64,000 nt of DNA from Peptoniphilaceae bacterium (GCA_028726605.1 JAQYPV010000023.1:85259-149258), one strand, 5' to 3'. Counted from the stretch's first letter, positions 24,463-35,576 are shown. The notes: generated from the sequence alone by a model not told the origin. A program made the numbers and translations.

Positions 24463-25917
24463 TTACAAGAGCGGTGCAAAGAGACGGCAGAGCGGCTCTT
24501 TGAGCTTTATCGACAGCGGCCGCTCTTCCAATCGCGCGACCGTCATCAGCGTGCTCTTCTCTACATCCGCACGGAACGCCTGGCGCAACTGTTCGCTCAC
24601 TTGCTTGGAGTAGAGCAGCTCTGAGGCCTCAAAGTTCAAGGAGAACGAACGTTCGTCCATATTGCACGAGCCCACGAGCGACACGTAGTCGTCGATCAAG
24701 AGCACCTTGCTGTGTAAGAAGCCGCCGTTGTAGCAGTAGACGTTCGCCCCGGCGTGGATGAGATCCCCGGCAAACGACATCGTCGCCGGAAAGACCACCG
24801 GGTGGTCGGGCTTGTCCGGAATCATGAGGTTCACTTCCACGCCCTGTTGCAGCGCAATCATGAGCGCTTCCATGATGGACGTGTCCGGAATGAAGTACGG
24901 CGTCTGTATGTAGATCACGTCATTGGCCGCCGAGATCATCTTAAGCATGGCAAATTTGATGTTCGCCACCGGCGTGTCCGGCCCGCTAGACACTAATTGG
25001 CAGAAGACGTTGCCTCCGCCCGAGTATTTGTACGGCACAGAGATGGGCTGCTCCGGATTCCGCTTTTCCTGCTTGGCGTAATCCCAGTCCTGCAAGAAGC
25101 GCAGCTTCAAATCCGCCTCCGCCGGGCCTTCAATGCGCACGTGCGTGTCGCGCCAATAGCCGAAGCGCTTGTAGCGTCCCACGTAGTCATCCCCTACGTT
25201 AAACCCGCCGATGTAGCCGATGCGGTTGTCGATGGCCACGATTTTGCGATGGTTGCGGTAGTTGAGGCGCAAGTTGATGAACCCCAAAATAGAGGGGAAG
25301 AAGATGGCGAGATCGACGCCTTCCTCGCGCATGCGACGCCGCACCTTTTGAGACAGATTGCGCGCGCCCACGCCGTCGCTCAATACGCGGACCTTGACGC
25401 CGCGCTGCGCTGCCCGAATGAGCGCCTCGATCACCTCCATGCCCAGTTCATCCGACTTCAGGATGTAGTACTGCAAATTGACTTCTTCCTGCGCGGCATC
25501 GATGTCTTGGATGAGGCGATGGAACTTCTTTATGCCGTCCGTGAAGACCGTGACCTGGTTGCCGCCGGAGAAGTCCGTGAGACCCGTGCGCATGTTGAGC
25601 CGCACCAGTTCCAGATAGTCCTGAAAGCGCCCCTCGTCTTCCACGGGGACGTTCTGCGCGATGGCGTCCAACTGCACGAGCGCCTGTTCCAGCATGCGCA
25701 AGTCCAAAGACTCTTTGCGCTGGAACATCTTGCGCCGCCGCGTGTCCTGCCCCAAAAAGAGATACGGAATGAAGCCCAAGATGGGAAAGAGGGCCATCAT
25801 CATGACCCAGAGCATGGTCGAGCGCGCCGGGCGACGGCGGTTCATGTAGATGATCACGAGCACCAAGATGAGGTTGATGCCCAGTGAGTTTTCCAAAAAG
25901 AGTTCCCAAAGTCGCAT
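24463..25917 (-). CDS. cls: Cardiolipin synthase (phospholipase D family)
   Basis: 484 residues from ATG at 25917 (MRLWELFLENS), following GAGAAAGAAG; a TTG 27 bases upstream is less likely. Two N-terminal membrane helices (about 8-25 and 33-53) are followed by two HKD motifs: HRKIVAIDNRIGYIGGFN near 215 and HSKVLLIDDYVSLVGSCN near 397. It joins phosphatidylglycerol molecules to cardiolipin at the membrane. The C-terminus ends with a hydrophobic stretch. The stop is 17 bases before the next membrane-protein gene. Confidence 0.93.
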   Translation of the reverse strand: MRLWELFLENSLGINLILVLVIIYMNRRRPARSTMLWVMMMALFPILGFIPYLFLGQDTRRRKMFQRKESLDLRMLEQALVQLDAIAQNVPVEDEGRFQDYLELVRLNMRTGLTDFSGGNQVTVFTDGIKKFHRLIQDIDAAQEEVNLQYYILKSDELGMEVIEALIRAAQRGVKVRVLSDGVGARNLSQKVRRRMREEGVDLAIFFPSILGFINLRLNYRNHRKIVAIDNRIGYIGGFNVGDDYVGRYKRFGYWRDTHVRIEGPAEADLKLRFLQDWDYAKQEKRNPEQPISVPYKYSGGGNVFCQLVSSGPDTPVANIKFAMLKMISAANDVIYIQTPYFIPDTSIMEALMIALQQGVEVNLMIPDKPDHPVVFPATMSFAGDLIHAGANVYCYNGGFLHSKVLLIDDYVSLVGSCNMDERSFSLNFEASELLYSKQVSEQLRQAFRADVEKSTLMTVARLEERPLSIKLKEPLCRLFAPLL

Positions 25918-25946
25918 GTGCGCCACTTCTTTCTCAATTAGCAATG

Positions 25947-27806
25947 CTATTTCGCATATTTGGCCATCTTGTAGCGCTGTTGATTGCTCAAGATCATCTT
26001 TCTCATGCGGTAGCCATCCGGCGTCACTTCGATGAGTTCATCCGGTTCAATGAACTCCATCATCTGTTCCAAACTCAGCCGACTCGGCGGCGTGAGTTTC
26101 AGCGCCTCATCCGAGGCCGCCGCACGGATGTTCGTGAGCGCCTTCTGCTTGCAGACATTGACCTCCAGATCCACGCCTTTGGGGTTCTCGCCGATCACCT
26201 GACCCTCGTAGACTTCCTCGCCCGGCCCGATGAAGAGCGTCCCGCGCTCCTGAGCCGCGTGCAGCCCGTAAGTCGTGGACGTGCCCTGTTCAAACGAGAT
26301 GAGCGAACCCGTCGGGCGGCGCGGAATGTCCCCTTTGTACGGGACGTATTCGGAGAATTCGTTGTTGAGCACCCCCGTGCCGCGCGTGTCGGTCAAGAGC
26401 TGCTGGCGATAGCCGATGAGACCGCGCGCCGGAATGGCGAAAATGAGGCGCGTAAAGCCCGACGGCGACGTCTTCATCTCCACGAGTTCTCCCTTGCGGC
26501 GTCCCAAGGCTTGGATGACCGCGCCGGCGTACTCCTGATCCACATCAATCGTGGCCAGTTCCAGCGGCTCCAGCGTGTGTCCCTTCTCGTCTTTTTTGAG
26601 CAGGACCTCCGGCTTGGAGACCATGAACTCGTAGCCTTCGCGGCGCATGTTTTCGATGAGCACGGACAAGTGCAGCTCCCCGCGCCCGCTCACGCGGAAT
26701 GAATCCGTGGTCTCACCCGGCTCCATACGTAAGCTCACGTCCGTCTGAAGTTCTTTTTCCAAGCGCGCCTTGATGTGGCGCGAGGTGACGTACTTGCCCG
26801 AGCGCCCCGCAAACGGCCCGTTGTTGACGGAGAACGTCATGCGCAGCGTCGGCTCCGAAATGCGCAAAAACGGCAGTGGCGTGGGATCCTGAGGGTCGCA
26901 GAGCGTGTCGCCCACTTCAATGCCCTCCACGCCGGAGACGGCGACGATCTCGCCGACGCCCGCCTCTTCGATGGCCACGCGCTTCAAGCCGTCGAACGCG
27001 TAGATGGACGTGATGCGAATCTTGCGATTCTTCTCCGGGTTGTTGTGATTGGTCATGACGGCCTCGTCGTTCAAGTGGATGATGCCCTGTTCCACCTTGC
27101 CGATGCCGATGCGCCCCACGTAGTCGTTGTAGTCCGCCGTGGAGATGAGCAGTTTGAACGGCGCCTCCACCTCACCGGACGGCGCGGGAATGTAGCGCTT
27201 CACGGTTTCCAAAAGCGGGCGCATGTCGTCCCCAGCGGCCATCTGTCCACGGGCATCCGCCGCTTCCCACGTCTCTTCGTCCACGGCCCAGCCCGCTTTG
27301 GCGGACGCGTACACGACGGGGCTATCTAAGTAGTCGATGGGCGCGTCAATGGAGAGGAACAAGTCGTACACTTCTTCCCGCACCTCCGCCACACGTGCGT
27401 CCGCGCGGTCGACCTTGTTGATGCAGATGATGGCCGGAAGGTCGAGTTCGATGGCCTTGCGCAACACGAACTTGGTCTGCGGCATGGGCCCCTCAAACGC
27501 GTCCACAACCAGTACCACGCCGTCGCACATCTTGAGGACCCGCTCCACCTCGCCGCCAAAATCGGCGTGTCCCGGGGTGTCGATGATATTGATCTTGCCG
27601 CCGTCAAAGTTGACCGCGGTATTCTTAGACAAAATGGTGATGCCGCGCTCCCGCTCCAGGTCATTTGAGTCCATGACCCGCTCCTGCACGTCCTGATTGA
27701 CGCGGATCATCCCGCTGGTGCGCAAGAGCGCATCGACCAACGTGGTCTTGCCGTGGTCGACGTGGGCGATAATGGCTACATTTCTGATATTTTCTCTTTC
27801 CAACAT
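25947..27806 (-). CDS. typA: Ribosome-binding translational GTPase TypA/BipA
   Basis: 619 residues from ATG at 27806 after AAGGAGA; upstream in-frame codons are not supported. G1 AHVDHGKTT (about 14), G2 around ERERGITI, G3 [11 protein letters not shown]4 NKVDRADA and G5-like SAKAG are all present, followed by the EF-G-like domains and the C-terminal part with [18 protein letters not shown] and [12 protein letters not shown]. BipA acts on the 70S/50S ribosome in stress and assembly. It stands 29 bases before cls; a 114-base gap separates it from the anti-sigma-like gene. Confidence 0.97.
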   Translation of the reverse strand: MLERENIRNVAIIAHVDHGKTTLVDALLRTSGMIRVNQDVQERVMDSNDLERERGITILSKNTAVNFDGGKINIIDTPGHADFGGEVERVLKMCDGVVLVVDAFEGPMPQTKFVLRKAIELDLPAIICINKVDRADARVAEVREEVYDLFLSIDAPIDYLDSPVVYASAKAGWAVDEETWEAADARGQMAAGDDMRPLLETVKRYIPAPSGEVEAPFKLLISTADYNDYVGRIGIGKVEQGIIHLNDEAVMTNHNNPEKNRKIRITSIYAFDGLKRVAIEEAGVGEIVAVSGVEGIEVGDTLCDPQDPTPLPFLRISEPTLRMTFSVNNGPFAGRSGKYVTSRHIKARLEKELQTDVSLRMEPGETTDSFRVSGRGELHLSVLIENMRREGYEFMVSKPEVLLKKDEKGHTLEPLELATIDVDQEYAGAVIQALGRRKGELVEMKTSPSGFTRLIFAIPARGLIGYRQQLLTDTRGTGVLNNEFSEYVPYKGDIPRRPTGSLISFEQGTSTTYGLHAAQERGTLFIGPGEEVYEGQVIGENPKGVDLEVNVCKQKALTNIRAAASDEALKLTPPSRLSLEQMMEFIEPDELIEVTPDGYRMRKMILSNQQRYKMAKYAK

Positions 27807-27920
27807 GCTTCTCTCCTTCTCTGAGCGCTTCGCTTTAATTTTAACACAGAAAAAGGAACGCAAAAAAAAACCAGGGTACCCCCGGTCTTCTGTCGTCCGC
27901 TCCTGACATGACACGGCATC

Positions 27921-28334
27921 TCAATGCGCTTGCCGATGCAGATTCTGCCGCCGCCAGCGGCAGTGCACGAGGTTCTTTTCCACTGCCATTTCGTCCACCA
28001 GCTCGTGCACGATGCGAAGTCCCCGCCCGCCGCAGTCCATCTGCGAGCAGCATTCCACGCGCGGCACATACGTAAAGCCGTCGCCCTCGTCCTGGACCAC
28101 GACGTCAATCCACTCGGGCGCCACATCCACCGACAGAAACAAACGCTTCTTGTCGTCATTGCCGTTGCCGTGTTCACACCCGTTGATCAAGAGCTCACTT
28201 AAGATGAGACGCAAATCCATGAGACTCCCCTCATCCATAGCGCAAGTCTCCCGAATCCGCTCAATCTGCTCGTCAATGAGACCACAAACCGTCACGATTT
28301 CGCTGGGTATGGTCCCGGTATAGCGATAGGTCAC
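27921..28334 (-). CDS. Anti-sigma-factor-like ATP-binding protein (RsbW/SpoIIAB-type HATPase)
   Basis: 137 residues from GTG at 28334 after AAGGAGGGG. The GHKL ATPase boxes are visible: N box [16 protein letters not shown] (about 45-60), G1 DEGDGF (about 83) and G2 [11 protein letters not shown] (about 103). Proteins of this size with only the ATPase domain are typically serine kinases that hold sigma factors, or regulators in partner-switching systems. No sigma-factor or anti-anti-sigma gene adjoins it, so the partner is unknown. The C-terminus is unusually basic ([13 protein letters not shown]). Confidence 0.75.
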   Translation of the reverse strand: MTYRYTGTIPSEIVTVCGLIDEQIERIRETCAMDEGSLMDLRLILSELLINGCEHGNGNDDKKRLFLSVDVAPEWIDVVVQDEGDGFTYVPRVECCSQMDCGGRGLRIVHELVDEMAVEKNLVHCRWRRQNLHRQAH

Positions 28335-28472
28335 CTCACCCCTCCTTATCGATCACGGTTCCTCGTCCACTGCATATGTACCCGAACTGCGGCAGGTTTA
28401 ACGGCATCCCCCCATCACGCGGCGGCTCGGACTGTTGCGGTCTCTGTAAACTCCCACGGAGCAGAGCGCTTT

Positions 28473-28481
28473 TGTTATAAT
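28473..28481 (+). promoter_or_regulatory. Extended -10 promoter of the rubredoxin gene
   Basis: TGTTATAAT (28473-28481), consensus extended -10, 49 bases before the ATG; no strong -35. Confidence 0.65.
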
Positions 28482-28529
28482 ACATTTAGCGTTATCGATT
28501 CGACGCAATCTGGACCTGAGGAGGACATT

Positions 28530-28694
28530 ATGCAGAAATACGAATGCACCATGTGCGGTTACGTCTATGATCCGGAGAAAGGCGATCCGGACGGCGGCAT
28601 CAAACCCGGCACGGCGTTTGAAGACATCCCCGAAGATTGGGTTTGCCCGGTCTGCGGCGCAGCCAAGTCCGACTTCGAGCCGAAGGCAGAATAA
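28530..28694 (+). CDS. Rubredoxin
   Basis: 54 residues; ATG at 28530 after GAGGAGG. Two Fe-binding knuckles, CTMCGY (residues 6-9) and CPVCGA (39-42), with the family residues [12 protein letters not shown] and FEDIPEDW between them. This small iron protein carries single electrons in the cytoplasm, typically to rubrerythrin or similar oxygen/peroxide-protection enzymes; two rubrerythrins are in this window. It is monocistronic, with its own extended -10 promoter and a terminator at 28764. Confidence 0.97.
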   Translation: MQKYECTMCGYVYDPEKGDPDGGIKPGTAFEDIPEDWVCPVCGAAKSDFEPKAE

Positions 28695-28763
28695 GGCCTC
28701 GGCCCTACGCCGGAGCGCACGAGAGCACCCCTTTGGAGGTCTTTCGTGTCCTGAATGAACGAC

Positions 28764-28806
28764 AAAAGAGCGGCCTTTTCGATTCGTCCGAAGAGACCGC
28801 TCTTTG
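28764..28806 (+). terminator. Terminator after rubredoxin
   Basis: AAAGAGCGG ... CCGCTCTTTG, a nine-pair stem with a 23-base loop that can itself pair partly. It lies 70 bases after the rubredoxin stop; the complement has an A/T-flanked stem as well. Confidence 0.7.
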
Positions 28807-28906
28807 TATGCCTGAATATCCGATCATCGCCGCCCAGCGAAGGCCCTCGGCGATGCCGCCTTCAAATAGGGCGTGTTCCGTTCCCAAAGCCCGGGGATGA
28901 GGCGCA

Positions 28907-29569
28907 TTAGCGGTGCATCAGGCCATTTAACATGGTCTTCAACCAATCCAAAACCTGTCCGCCCGATTCAACGGCCTTGTCGAGGAACAAGGTGTAAGCC
29001 AAAAGCGACGGCACCTTCGTCCACGCCAGGTGGAACAAGTAAAAGCGCACGTCCATCTTGGTGAGCCCCACGAGCATGCAGATGACGTCGTCCGGCATAC
29101 CCGGCAACACCATCGTCATGACGAAGAACTTTTTGATCTTGGCGTCATTTTCCGTCATCCAGGAGCTGTACTTCTGAAACGTCTCCTCTTTGACCACCGC
29201 ACGCATGAAGTTCGGACCCAGCAAACGCGCCATCAGAAAGATGATGACTTCGCCAATGTAAATGCCGATGTAATTGAGCACAAAGCCCAGCCACGGGCCG
29301 AAGATGAGCGCACCCACCAGCGACGTGATGCCGCCGGGAATGATGGGGATGATGCACTGAACGATTTGGAGCACCACGAAGAGGAGCGGCCCCCAGATGC
29401 CCGCTCGCTCCAAGAAGCGCTGCATGATGCGCGGATCCGAAAAAAGGCCGTTGCGATAGGCCAGCACCGCCAGCACGATCGACGTCACGATGCCGAGAAT
29501 GGAGACGACGGAAAACACCTTGCGCACCGTTTCGATGCGCGATTCGTCAAGATGGAGCTTATCCTTCAT
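28907..29569 (-). CDS. TVP38/TMEM64-family (SNARE-associated Golgi-type) membrane protein
   Basis: 220 residues from ATG at 29569 (MKDKLHLDES), following GGGAAGAGGG; it overlaps the end of the glycosyltransferase gene by 11 bases. Five to six hydrophobic segments, with the family core IIPIIPGGITSLVGALIFGPWLGF near 80-105 and GMPDDVICMLVGLTKM near 165. The family includes DedA-related membrane proteins proposed to move lipid carriers or act in membrane homeostasis. Pairing with a glycolipid-type glycosyltransferase supports a membrane-lipid role. Confidence 0.88.
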   Translation of the reverse strand: MKDKLHLDESRIETVRKVFSVVSILGIVTSIVLAVLAYRNGLFSDPRIMQRFLERAGIWGPLLFVVLQIVQCIIPIIPGGITSLVGALIFGPWLGFVLNYIGIYIGEVIIFLMARLLGPNFMRAVVKEETFQKYSSWMTENDAKIKKFFVMTMVLPGMPDDVICMLVGLTKMDVRFYLFHLAWTKVPSLLAYTLFLDKAVESGGQVLDWLKTMLNGLMHR

Positions 29570-30920
29570 GCGCCCTCTTCCCTCGCAACGGCTTGCGTTT
29601 TCCCTTGGTCCGTCGCTTCTGTTCACTGTGAGACTTTCGATCCCGCTCCAAACTCAAGCGGCGCCACTGCGACTGCAGCGTCGTGTGCAATTTCCCCGCA
29701 TCGCTCGCCGCCGCCTGCTCTTTCAAGTGGCGCGCCACGCGCCGCGCAAGGGCCGTTTCGTGAACCGCGGGCAGCGCATCGCGCCGCAAAATCTCGTCGT
29801 ACAAGGCGTAGACGCTCTCGCCGAAAATCTGACGGTCGAAGCGATTTACCGCTTGCACAGCCCCGTCAGAGAGCCTCGCGATCAAAGCGTCATCGTCCAA
29901 CAGGCGCACGATGTCGGCTGCCGCCTCTTCGGTCGTGTCAAATTGGAAGCCGTCTTCGTCCGGGACGACCACCGCGTCGATGGCCGCATCGCGCCGCGCC
30001 ACCACAGGGCGGGCGTTCGCCAGCGCCTCGATGTAGGTGAGCCCCTGCGTCTCTGAAACGGACGCCGAAATGAAGAACTCCATCAGGCGATAGTAGTCCC
30101 CCACGTCCTTTTTGGGCACCATGCCCGTGAAACGCGTCTGGTCCCAGATGCCCAAATCCTTCGCCTGCTGCCGGACCTCCTCCATGGCCGCGCCGTCGCC
30201 CACCAAGAGCAAAATGCTCTCCGGATGCGCCTTGAGCACCATCTGATGCGCGCGCAGGACCTCGTCCAAGTTTTTCTCGCGCGCAATGCGCCCGACCGAA
30301 CCGTAGACGCGGGCGTCCTCGGGGATGCGCAGGTGCTCCCGCATGAGCGCCAGTTTTTGCGGGTTCGGCGCCGTGCGGAAGGCCCTGAGGTCGATGCCCG
30401 TGGGGATGACGCGGATGTCCCGCCCGATGTGCTCGCGCAACAGGTAGTTGCGCGTCTTATTCGTCGGCGCGATGACCACGTCCGCCGTCTCCAGGCGCAG
30501 CTGCATCGCCTTGGCGAGGAGCTTCTCCCAATTCCCGGGTAGGACGTACTGCGTGTAGTATTCATATTGCGTGTGATAGGTGTGCACGATGGGCGCATGG
30601 CAGTGGCGCGCAATGCGCTGCACAAAGGAATACGTGAAGAACTCACACTGCGAATGGATGATGTCCGGGTGCCAGTCGATGAGCGCATCGATGTAGCGAC
30701 TGAAGCGGTCTGCCGACGCCCGTACATCCGGATAGATGTTGAGCGGGACTGAACTGATGTACGTCACGTCTCCCTCGACATAGCTTTTGAACGATGACGA
30801 CAGCGTCAAGAGCTTCACTTCTGCGCCCAGCCGCTCCAATTCCTCTTTCAAGAGGAGAACAGACACGATGACACCGTTGACGGATTCCGGATTCAAATCA
30901 CTTGCCAATAATACCTTCAT
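29559..30920 (-). CDS. Glycosyltransferase family 4, probably diacylglycerol glucosyltransferase type
   Basis: 453 residues from ATG at 30920 (MKVLLASDLNPESVNGV), directly after GGGAGGAGAT. GT-B fold: N-terminal acceptor domain with HSQCEFFTY and HTYHTQYEYYTQY (about 95-125), then the nucleotide-sugar domain with GRIAREKNLDEVL (about 213) and SVSETQGLTYIEALA (about 300, the EX7E region). The pattern resembles glycosyltransferases that make glucosyl-diacylglycerol, the lipid anchor of lipoteichoic acid. A basic tail of about 60 residues (RRTKGKRKPLRGKRA) may bind membranes. It overlaps the TVP38 gene. Confidence 0.88.
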   Translation of the reverse strand: MKVLLASDLNPESVNGVIVSVLLLKEELERLGAEVKLLTLSSSFKSYVEGDVTYISSVPLNIYPDVRASADRFSRYIDALIDWHPDIIHSQCEFFTYSFVQRIARHCHAPIVHTYHTQYEYYTQYVLPGNWEKLLAKAMQLRLETADVVIAPTNKTRNYLLREHIGRDIRVIPTGIDLRAFRTAPNPQKLALMREHLRIPEDARVYGSVGRIAREKNLDEVLRAHQMVLKAHPESILLLVGDGAAMEEVRQQAKDLGIWDQTRFTGMVPKKDVGDYYRLMEFFISASVSETQGLTYIEALANARPVVARRDAAIDAVVVPDEDGFQFDTTEEAAADIVRLLDDDALIARLSDGAVQAVNRFDRQIFGESVYALYDEILRRDALPAVHETALARRVARHLKEQAAASDAGKLHTTLQSQWRRLSLERDRKSHSEQKRRTKGKRKPLRGKRAHEG

Positions 30921-31002
30921 ATCTCCTCCCATCACACAGGTAGTATACCAAATCCCCGTGGCGCGGCCGTGTGCAAAAATTAAGGTTTTATTAAGAATTT
31001 CC

Positions 31003-31653
31003 TCAAGTGCATGAAGACTTCGCCGGGCCGTCCGACGCCTCCGGCGCGATCAACGCCCCAAAGAGCTTCATGATGGGCTCCATGCCTTCAATTTTCGTGG
31101 CCGCGCGGCCCGCCATGGGATACACCTGCGCCGGGTTCGCCCCCAACACGCGCGCGATGGCCTTCTTCTGCGCCTCGCGCTTCGAGCGCGGCACTTTGTC
31201 CGCCTTCGTGGCGATGACGTATCCCGAAAAGCCGCTCTCCACGATCCAGCGAAACATCTGCCGATCCTGCGCCGTGGGGTCGTGGCGCAGGTCGCAGAGC
31301 AGAAAGACCTCCTGCAGGGTTTGGCGCGTTTGGAGATACCGGTTGATGCTCTTCGCCCAATCGTCCTGCGCCCGCTTCGACGCCTGCGCAAAGCCATAAC
31401 CGGGGAGATCCACCAGCCGAAACGTCGAGCGCCGCTCATGGTCTTCCACCCGAACGGTGTAAAAATTCACGGTGCGCGTCTTTCCGGGCGACGCCGACGT
31501 ATAGGCTAAGTTCTTGCGCCCAGCGAACGTGTTGATGAACGTAGACTTGCCCACGTTGGAGCGCCCCGCAAACGCAAATTCAGGAACATCCTCCGGCGGA
31601 TACTGGTCTGAATGGACCGCCATCGCCTCCAGCGAGGCCTCTAAGATCTTCAT
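31003..31653 (-). CDS. engB: Ribosome biogenesis GTPase EngB (YsxC/YihA)
   Basis: 216 residues; ATG overlaps the lon stop by four bases (ATGA), with GAGGAGG inside lon. GTPase boxes: G1 GRSNVGKST (about 30), switch region SASPGKTRTVNFY, G3 DLPGYGFA (about 80), G4 TKADK (about 147). It assists assembly of the large ribosomal subunit. Last gene of the tig-clpP-clpX-lon-engB run, an order widely kept in Firmicutes. Confidence 0.96.
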   Translation of the reverse strand: MKILEASLEAMAVHSDQYPPEDVPEFAFAGRSNVGKSTFINTFAGRKNLAYTSASPGKTRTVNFYTVRVEDHERRSTFRLVDLPGYGFAQASKRAQDDWAKSINRYLQTRQTLQEVFLLCDLRHDPTAQDRQMFRWIVESGFSGYVIATKADKVPRSKREAQKKAIARVLGANPAQVYPMAGRAATKIEGMEPIMKLFGALIAPEASDGPAKSSCT

Positions 31654-34214
31654 ACGCGATCCTCCTCATTCCAGGGGCTGGAGCCGCCGTTTCGCACCCG
31701 CGCGTTCGTCTTCGCACCCCAGACGCCCGCGGCGTGTGCGTTTCGCTGCGACGCGTTAAAATCCACGGCGTCGGCCTGCGCTTCTGCCGTGTCCGCCACG
31801 TGGAAGCCGAACGCCGAAGACGGCTCCGACGAGCGGAACACGATGGGCGCCTTCATCTCCTTGGGTTCCAAGAGAGCCGCCTGCAACACCTCATCCACGT
31901 GATCCACGGGCACGAAGTTCATGCCCCGCTTGACGTCCTCGTCCATTTCGATGAGTTCGCGCATGTTCTCCTTGGGCAAAAACACCGTCATAATGCCGTA
32001 ACGCTTGGCCGCGAGAATCTTCTCCTTCACACCGCCGATGGCGAGCACCTGCCCGGTGAGCGTCACCTCGCCCGTCATGGCGATGTCGTTGCGCACCGGA
32101 CGCTTCGTGAGCGCCGACACGAGCGCCGTCAGAATGGTCACGCCTGCCGACGGCCCGTCTTTCGGCACCGCCCCCTCGGGCATGTGGATGTGCGCGTCCA
32201 GCGTGGCGTAAAAGGCGGGGTCGATGCCGTAACGCGAGGCGTTGGCCCGCACGTAGGAAAACGACAGTTCAGCGGACTCCCGCATGACCGCGCCGATGGA
32301 GCCCGTAGTGTGCACCTGTCCGCGTCCCTCCATGAGGTTGGCTTCCACTTTGAGGATCTCGCCGCCCACTTCCGTCCACGCCAGGCCGTTCACCACGCCG
32401 ATGGCCGGCTGCTTTCCCACCGGTTCGTCGACGTACTTCTCCACGCCCAAAAATTGCTTCAAATTGCGCTTGCCCACTGAGACCGCCAACTTTCCCGAGA
32501 CGATCTCGCGCGCCGCCCGCCGCATGATCTTCTCAATTTGGCGTTCCAATTCACGCACGCCTGCCTCGCGCGTGTACCCGTGGATGATCTTATCCAACAC
32601 CTCCGTCGAGAGGCGCACCTGCGAGGCCTTGAGGCCCGCCTCCGCGCGCACCTTGGGCACGAGATGACGACGCGCGATGGCCAGCTTCTCCGTGTCCGTG
32701 TAGCCCGCAATTTCGATCACTTCCATGCGGTCGCGCAGCGGCGCCGGAATGGTCTCCAAGGTGTTGGCCGTGGTGACGAACATGACCTGCGAGAGGTCGA
32801 ACGGAATCTCCAGAAAGCGGTCCTGAAACGCGTGATTCTGCTCCGGGTCGAGCACTTCCAAAAGGGCGCTCGCCGGATCGCCGCGGAAGTCGCTGCCCAT
32901 CTTGTCCACTTCATCTAGCAAGAAGACCGGATTCATGGAATGCGCCTTCGTCAAATGGTAGATGATGCGCCCCGGCATGGCTCCCACGTAGGTGCGCCGA
33001 TGCCCGCGGATCTCCGCCTCGTCCGTAACACCGCCCAAGCGCATAGAGATGAACTCGCGGCCCATGGCCTGCGCGATGGCGCGCGCGATAGAGGTTTTTC
33101 CCACACCCGGCGGACCCACGAAGCACAGAATGGACCCTTTGGAATCCTCGCGCAGCATGCGCACCGACAAAAAGTCCAAGATGCGCTCTTTAACGTCTTT
33201 CAATCCGTAGTGATCTCGCTCCAACACAGAGCGGCTCTCCTCCAGATCCTTGCTGTCCTCCGTGTATTCGCCCCACGGCAAGTCCAAAATCGTATCCAGG
33301 TAGGAGCGCGAGATGTTCACTTCCGGCGACATGGGCGAGAGATACGACAGACGCTCGATCTCCTTCTCCACCGCCTCACGCGCCTCACTCGAGAGGGCCA
33401 CGTCGGCAAACGCCTCGCGATACTCATCCCCTAAAGAATCCGGATCGCCGCCGCCCTCGCCCAGTTCTTCCCGCAAGATGCTCATCTGCTCTCGCAAGAG
33501 CATCTCCTTTTGCGACTGCTGCATGCGCTCCTGCGCCCGCTCGTTGATCTCCCGGTCGAGACTCGAGAGTTCCGTCAAGAGCTTGATGTCCGAACGCAAC
33601 TTGTACAGGCGTTCGACCACATCCAACTCCGCCAGGAGTTCCAACTGCTCGTCCGGGCGCAAATCCAAGTGGGCCGCCAACGTGTCGGCCAGTTGTCCGG
33701 GGTCTTGGATCCCCGTGATGGGAAACAGAAGCATCTCCGGCACGCCCACGGCGCCCTTCAGAAAGTTCACGGCCGCGGTGGACGTCAGGCGCATGAGCTG
33801 CGTGAGTTTTTCGTCGCGAGGCACGTCATCCGCATGGTAATCAAAGACGAGGACCTCTCCTTCCACGTACGGGTCGGTGCGAATGAGCTGCAAAACCTCG
33901 GCGCGACGCTGCCCTTCCACGATGACGCGCGACGCCTGTCCCGGCAGGCGGAAGGACTGTCGAATGGAGACGACCGTGCCGATGGGAGAAAAGTCCTCAA
34001 ACGTGGGCTCCTCCAACGTCGGATCCAGAAGCGACAGGACCACAACATCGGAACGATTCTTCAACGCCCACTCCAGCACTTCTTCCGCCGTATCGCTCTC
34101 CAGCTCGAAGTGACTGATTTCCCCCGGAAAGACGATGGTTCCTCGGACGAGCAAGAGCGGTAGAACCGTCTTCGTAGTGGAATAGTACTGAGGGAATTGT
34201 GCGATCTTTTCCAT
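31650..34214 (-). CDS. lon: ATP-dependent protease Lon
   Basis: 854 residues. N-terminal substrate domain (about 10-210), coiled region, AAA+ module with Walker A GPPGVGKT (about 358) and Walker B FLLDEVDK, sensor region [12 protein letters not shown], then the protease domain with catalytic Ser in DGPSAGVT (about 685) and Lys in [13 protein letters not shown] (about 728). It degrades misfolded and regulatory proteins in the cytoplasm. About 60 residues follow the normal end of the protease domain (from roughly 790, Ala/Asn/Ser-rich), an unusual tail. GAGGAGG precedes the ATG, and an intrinsic terminator lies between clpX and lon, so lon likely also has its own control. Confidence 0.97.
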   Translation of the reverse strand: MEKIAQFPQYYSTTKTVLPLLLVRGTIVFPGEISHFELESDTAEEVLEWALKNRSDVVVLSLLDPTLEEPTFEDFSPIGTVVSIRQSFRLPGQASRVIVEGQRRAEVLQLIRTDPYVEGEVLVFDYHADDVPRDEKLTQLMRLTSTAAVNFLKGAVGVPEMLLFPITGIQDPGQLADTLAAHLDLRPDEQLELLAELDVVERLYKLRSDIKLLTELSSLDREINERAQERMQQSQKEMLLREQMSILREELGEGGGDPDSLGDEYREAFADVALSSEAREAVEKEIERLSYLSPMSPEVNISRSYLDTILDLPWGEYTEDSKDLEESRSVLERDHYGLKDVKERILDFLSVRMLREDSKGSILCFVGPPGVGKTSIARAIAQAMGREFISMRLGGVTDEAEIRGHRRTYVGAMPGRIIYHLTKAHSMNPVFLLDEVDKMGSDFRGDPASALLEVLDPEQNHAFQDRFLEIPFDLSQVMFVTTANTLETIPAPLRDRMEVIEIAGYTDTEKLAIARRHLVPKVRAEAGLKASQVRLSTEVLDKIIHGYTREAGVRELERQIEKIMRRAAREIVSGKLAVSVGKRNLKQFLGVEKYVDEPVGKQPAIGVVNGLAWTEVGGEILKVEANLMEGRGQVHTTGSIGAVMRESAELSFSYVRANASRYGIDPAFYATLDAHIHMPEGAVPKDGPSAGVTILTALVSALTKRPVRNDIAMTGEVTLTGQVLAIGGVKEKILAAKRYGIMTVFLPKENMRELIEMDEDVKRGMNFVPVDHVDEVLQAALLEPKEMKAPIVFRSSEPSSAFGFHVADTAEAQADAVDFNASQRNAHAAGVWGAKTNARVRNGGSSPWNEEDRV

Positions 34215-34224
34215 CTTTCCTCCT

Positions 34225-34252
34225 CAAAAAAGCAGCCGGTCGCCCGGCTGCT
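34225..34252 (-). terminator. Intrinsic terminator between clpX and lon
   Basis: Minus strand: AGCAGCCGG - GCGA - CCGGCTGCT followed by TTTTTTG, which runs straight into the lon ribosome binding site GAGGAGG. It may attenuate read-through from clpX into lon. Confidence 0.85.
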
Positions 34253-34277
34253 GGTCACCGAACCAAATCGGGGCCGT

Positions 34278-35549
34278 TTATTTCGTATGCAGGGGCATGG
34301 TCTGCTGTCCCAGCATTTCACCCTGTTTCAAAATCTCGGGTTTGGCGCCGTTTTTGACGGTGTCTTCGGTGATGACTACCTGACGGATCGTGTCATCGCC
34401 CGGCACGGTGAACATGGCGTCCATGAGGAGACTCTCCACGATGGAGCGCAAGCCGCGCGCGCCCATCTTGCGCTGATAGCTCTTCTCGGCGATGGCCTTG
34501 ATCGCCTCGGGTTGGACCACGAGGTCCACCCCATCCATCTCAAAAAGCGCCTCGTACTGCTTGAGCAGCGCATTGCGCGGTTCCAACAGAATCCGTTCCA
34601 GCGCCGCCGGCGACAGCTCTTCCAGCGCCACGATGACGGGGATGCGGCCGATGAGTTCCGGAATCAAGCCGAACTTCATGAGGTCTTCCGGAATCACTCC
34701 GCGCAACACTTCCGAGGTCGACTCTTCGTCTTGATGGCGCATGGTCTGGTTGAAGCCGATGGGGTTGTTCTCCCGCCGATTGCGGATGACCGACTCGATG
34801 CCGTCAAACGCGCCGCCCACGATGAACAGGATGTTCGACGTGTTCACGTGGATGAGCTCCTGTTGCGGGTGCTTGCGGCCGCCCTGCGGCGGGACGCTTG
34901 CCACCGTCCCCTCGATGAGTTTGAGCAGCGCCTGCTGTACGCCCTCACCCGACACGTCGCGCGTGATGGACGGATTCTCCGACTTGCGCGCAATCTTGTC
35001 GATCTCGTCGATGTAGATGATCCCGCGTTCCGCGAGCTTCACGTCGTAATCCGCCGCCTGAAGCAACTTCAAGATGATGTTCTCGACGTCTTCCCCGACG
35101 TAGCCCGCCTCCGTGAGCGTCGTGGCGTCGGCGATGGCAAACGGCACGTCCAGCGTGCGCGCCAGCGTCTGCGCGAGCAATGTCTTGCCCGACCCCGTGG
35201 GACCCAAGAGGCAGATGTTGGACTTTTGAATCTCTACGCCTGTCTCCGCCCCGCGGTAGATGCGCTTGTAGTGGTTGTACACGGCCACGGACAGGACCTT
35301 TTTGGCGTCTTCCTGTTCGATGACGTACTCGTCCAGCGCCGCCTTGATCTCTTCCGGCTTCGGCAACTTCTGCTTCGCCGGCGTGCGGCGCGTGGTCTGT
35401 TTGTCGTATTCCGCCAGCAGTTCCGCGCTCAGGTGAATGCACTCGTCACAAATGGCGACGCCGCCCGGACCGGCCAACATCCGTTCCACCTGATCCGCCG
35501 ACTTTCCGCAGAACGAGCAACGAATTTCAGGCTCTTTGAAGTCCGCCAT
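34278..35549 (-). CDS. clpX: ATP-dependent Clp protease ATP-binding subunit ClpX
   Basis: 423 residues; GGGAGG before the ATG. The N-terminal zinc finger has CSFCGK (about 11) and CDECIH (about 34). The AAA+ part carries Walker A GPTGSGKT (about 117), Walker [10 protein letters not shown] (about 180), pore/substrate loops and C-terminal sensor MGARGLRSI. ClpX unfolds substrates and feeds them to ClpP. clpP lies just upstream on the same strand (27 bp), and a terminator follows. Confidence 0.98.
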   Translation of the reverse strand: MADFKEPEIRCSFCGKSADQVERMLAGPGGVAICDECIHLSAELLAEYDKQTTRRTPAKQKLPKPEEIKAALDEYVIEQEDAKKVLSVAVYNHYKRIYRGAETGVEIQKSNICLLGPTGSGKTLLAQTLARTLDVPFAIADATTLTEAGYVGEDVENIILKLLQAADYDVKLAERGIIYIDEIDKIARKSENPSITRDVSGEGVQQALLKLIEGTVASVPPQGGRKHPQQELIHVNTSNILFIVGGAFDGIESVIRNRRENNPIGFNQTMRHQDEESTSEVLRGVIPEDLMKFGLIPELIGRIPVIVALEELSPAALERILLEPRNALLKQYEALFEMDGVDLVVQPEAIKAIAEKSYQRKMGARGLRSIVESLLMDAMFTVPGDDTIRQVVITEDTVKNGAKPEILKQGEMLGQQTMPLHTK

Positions 35550-35576
35550 GCGTCCTCCCTTTTTCTTTTTTCACCC

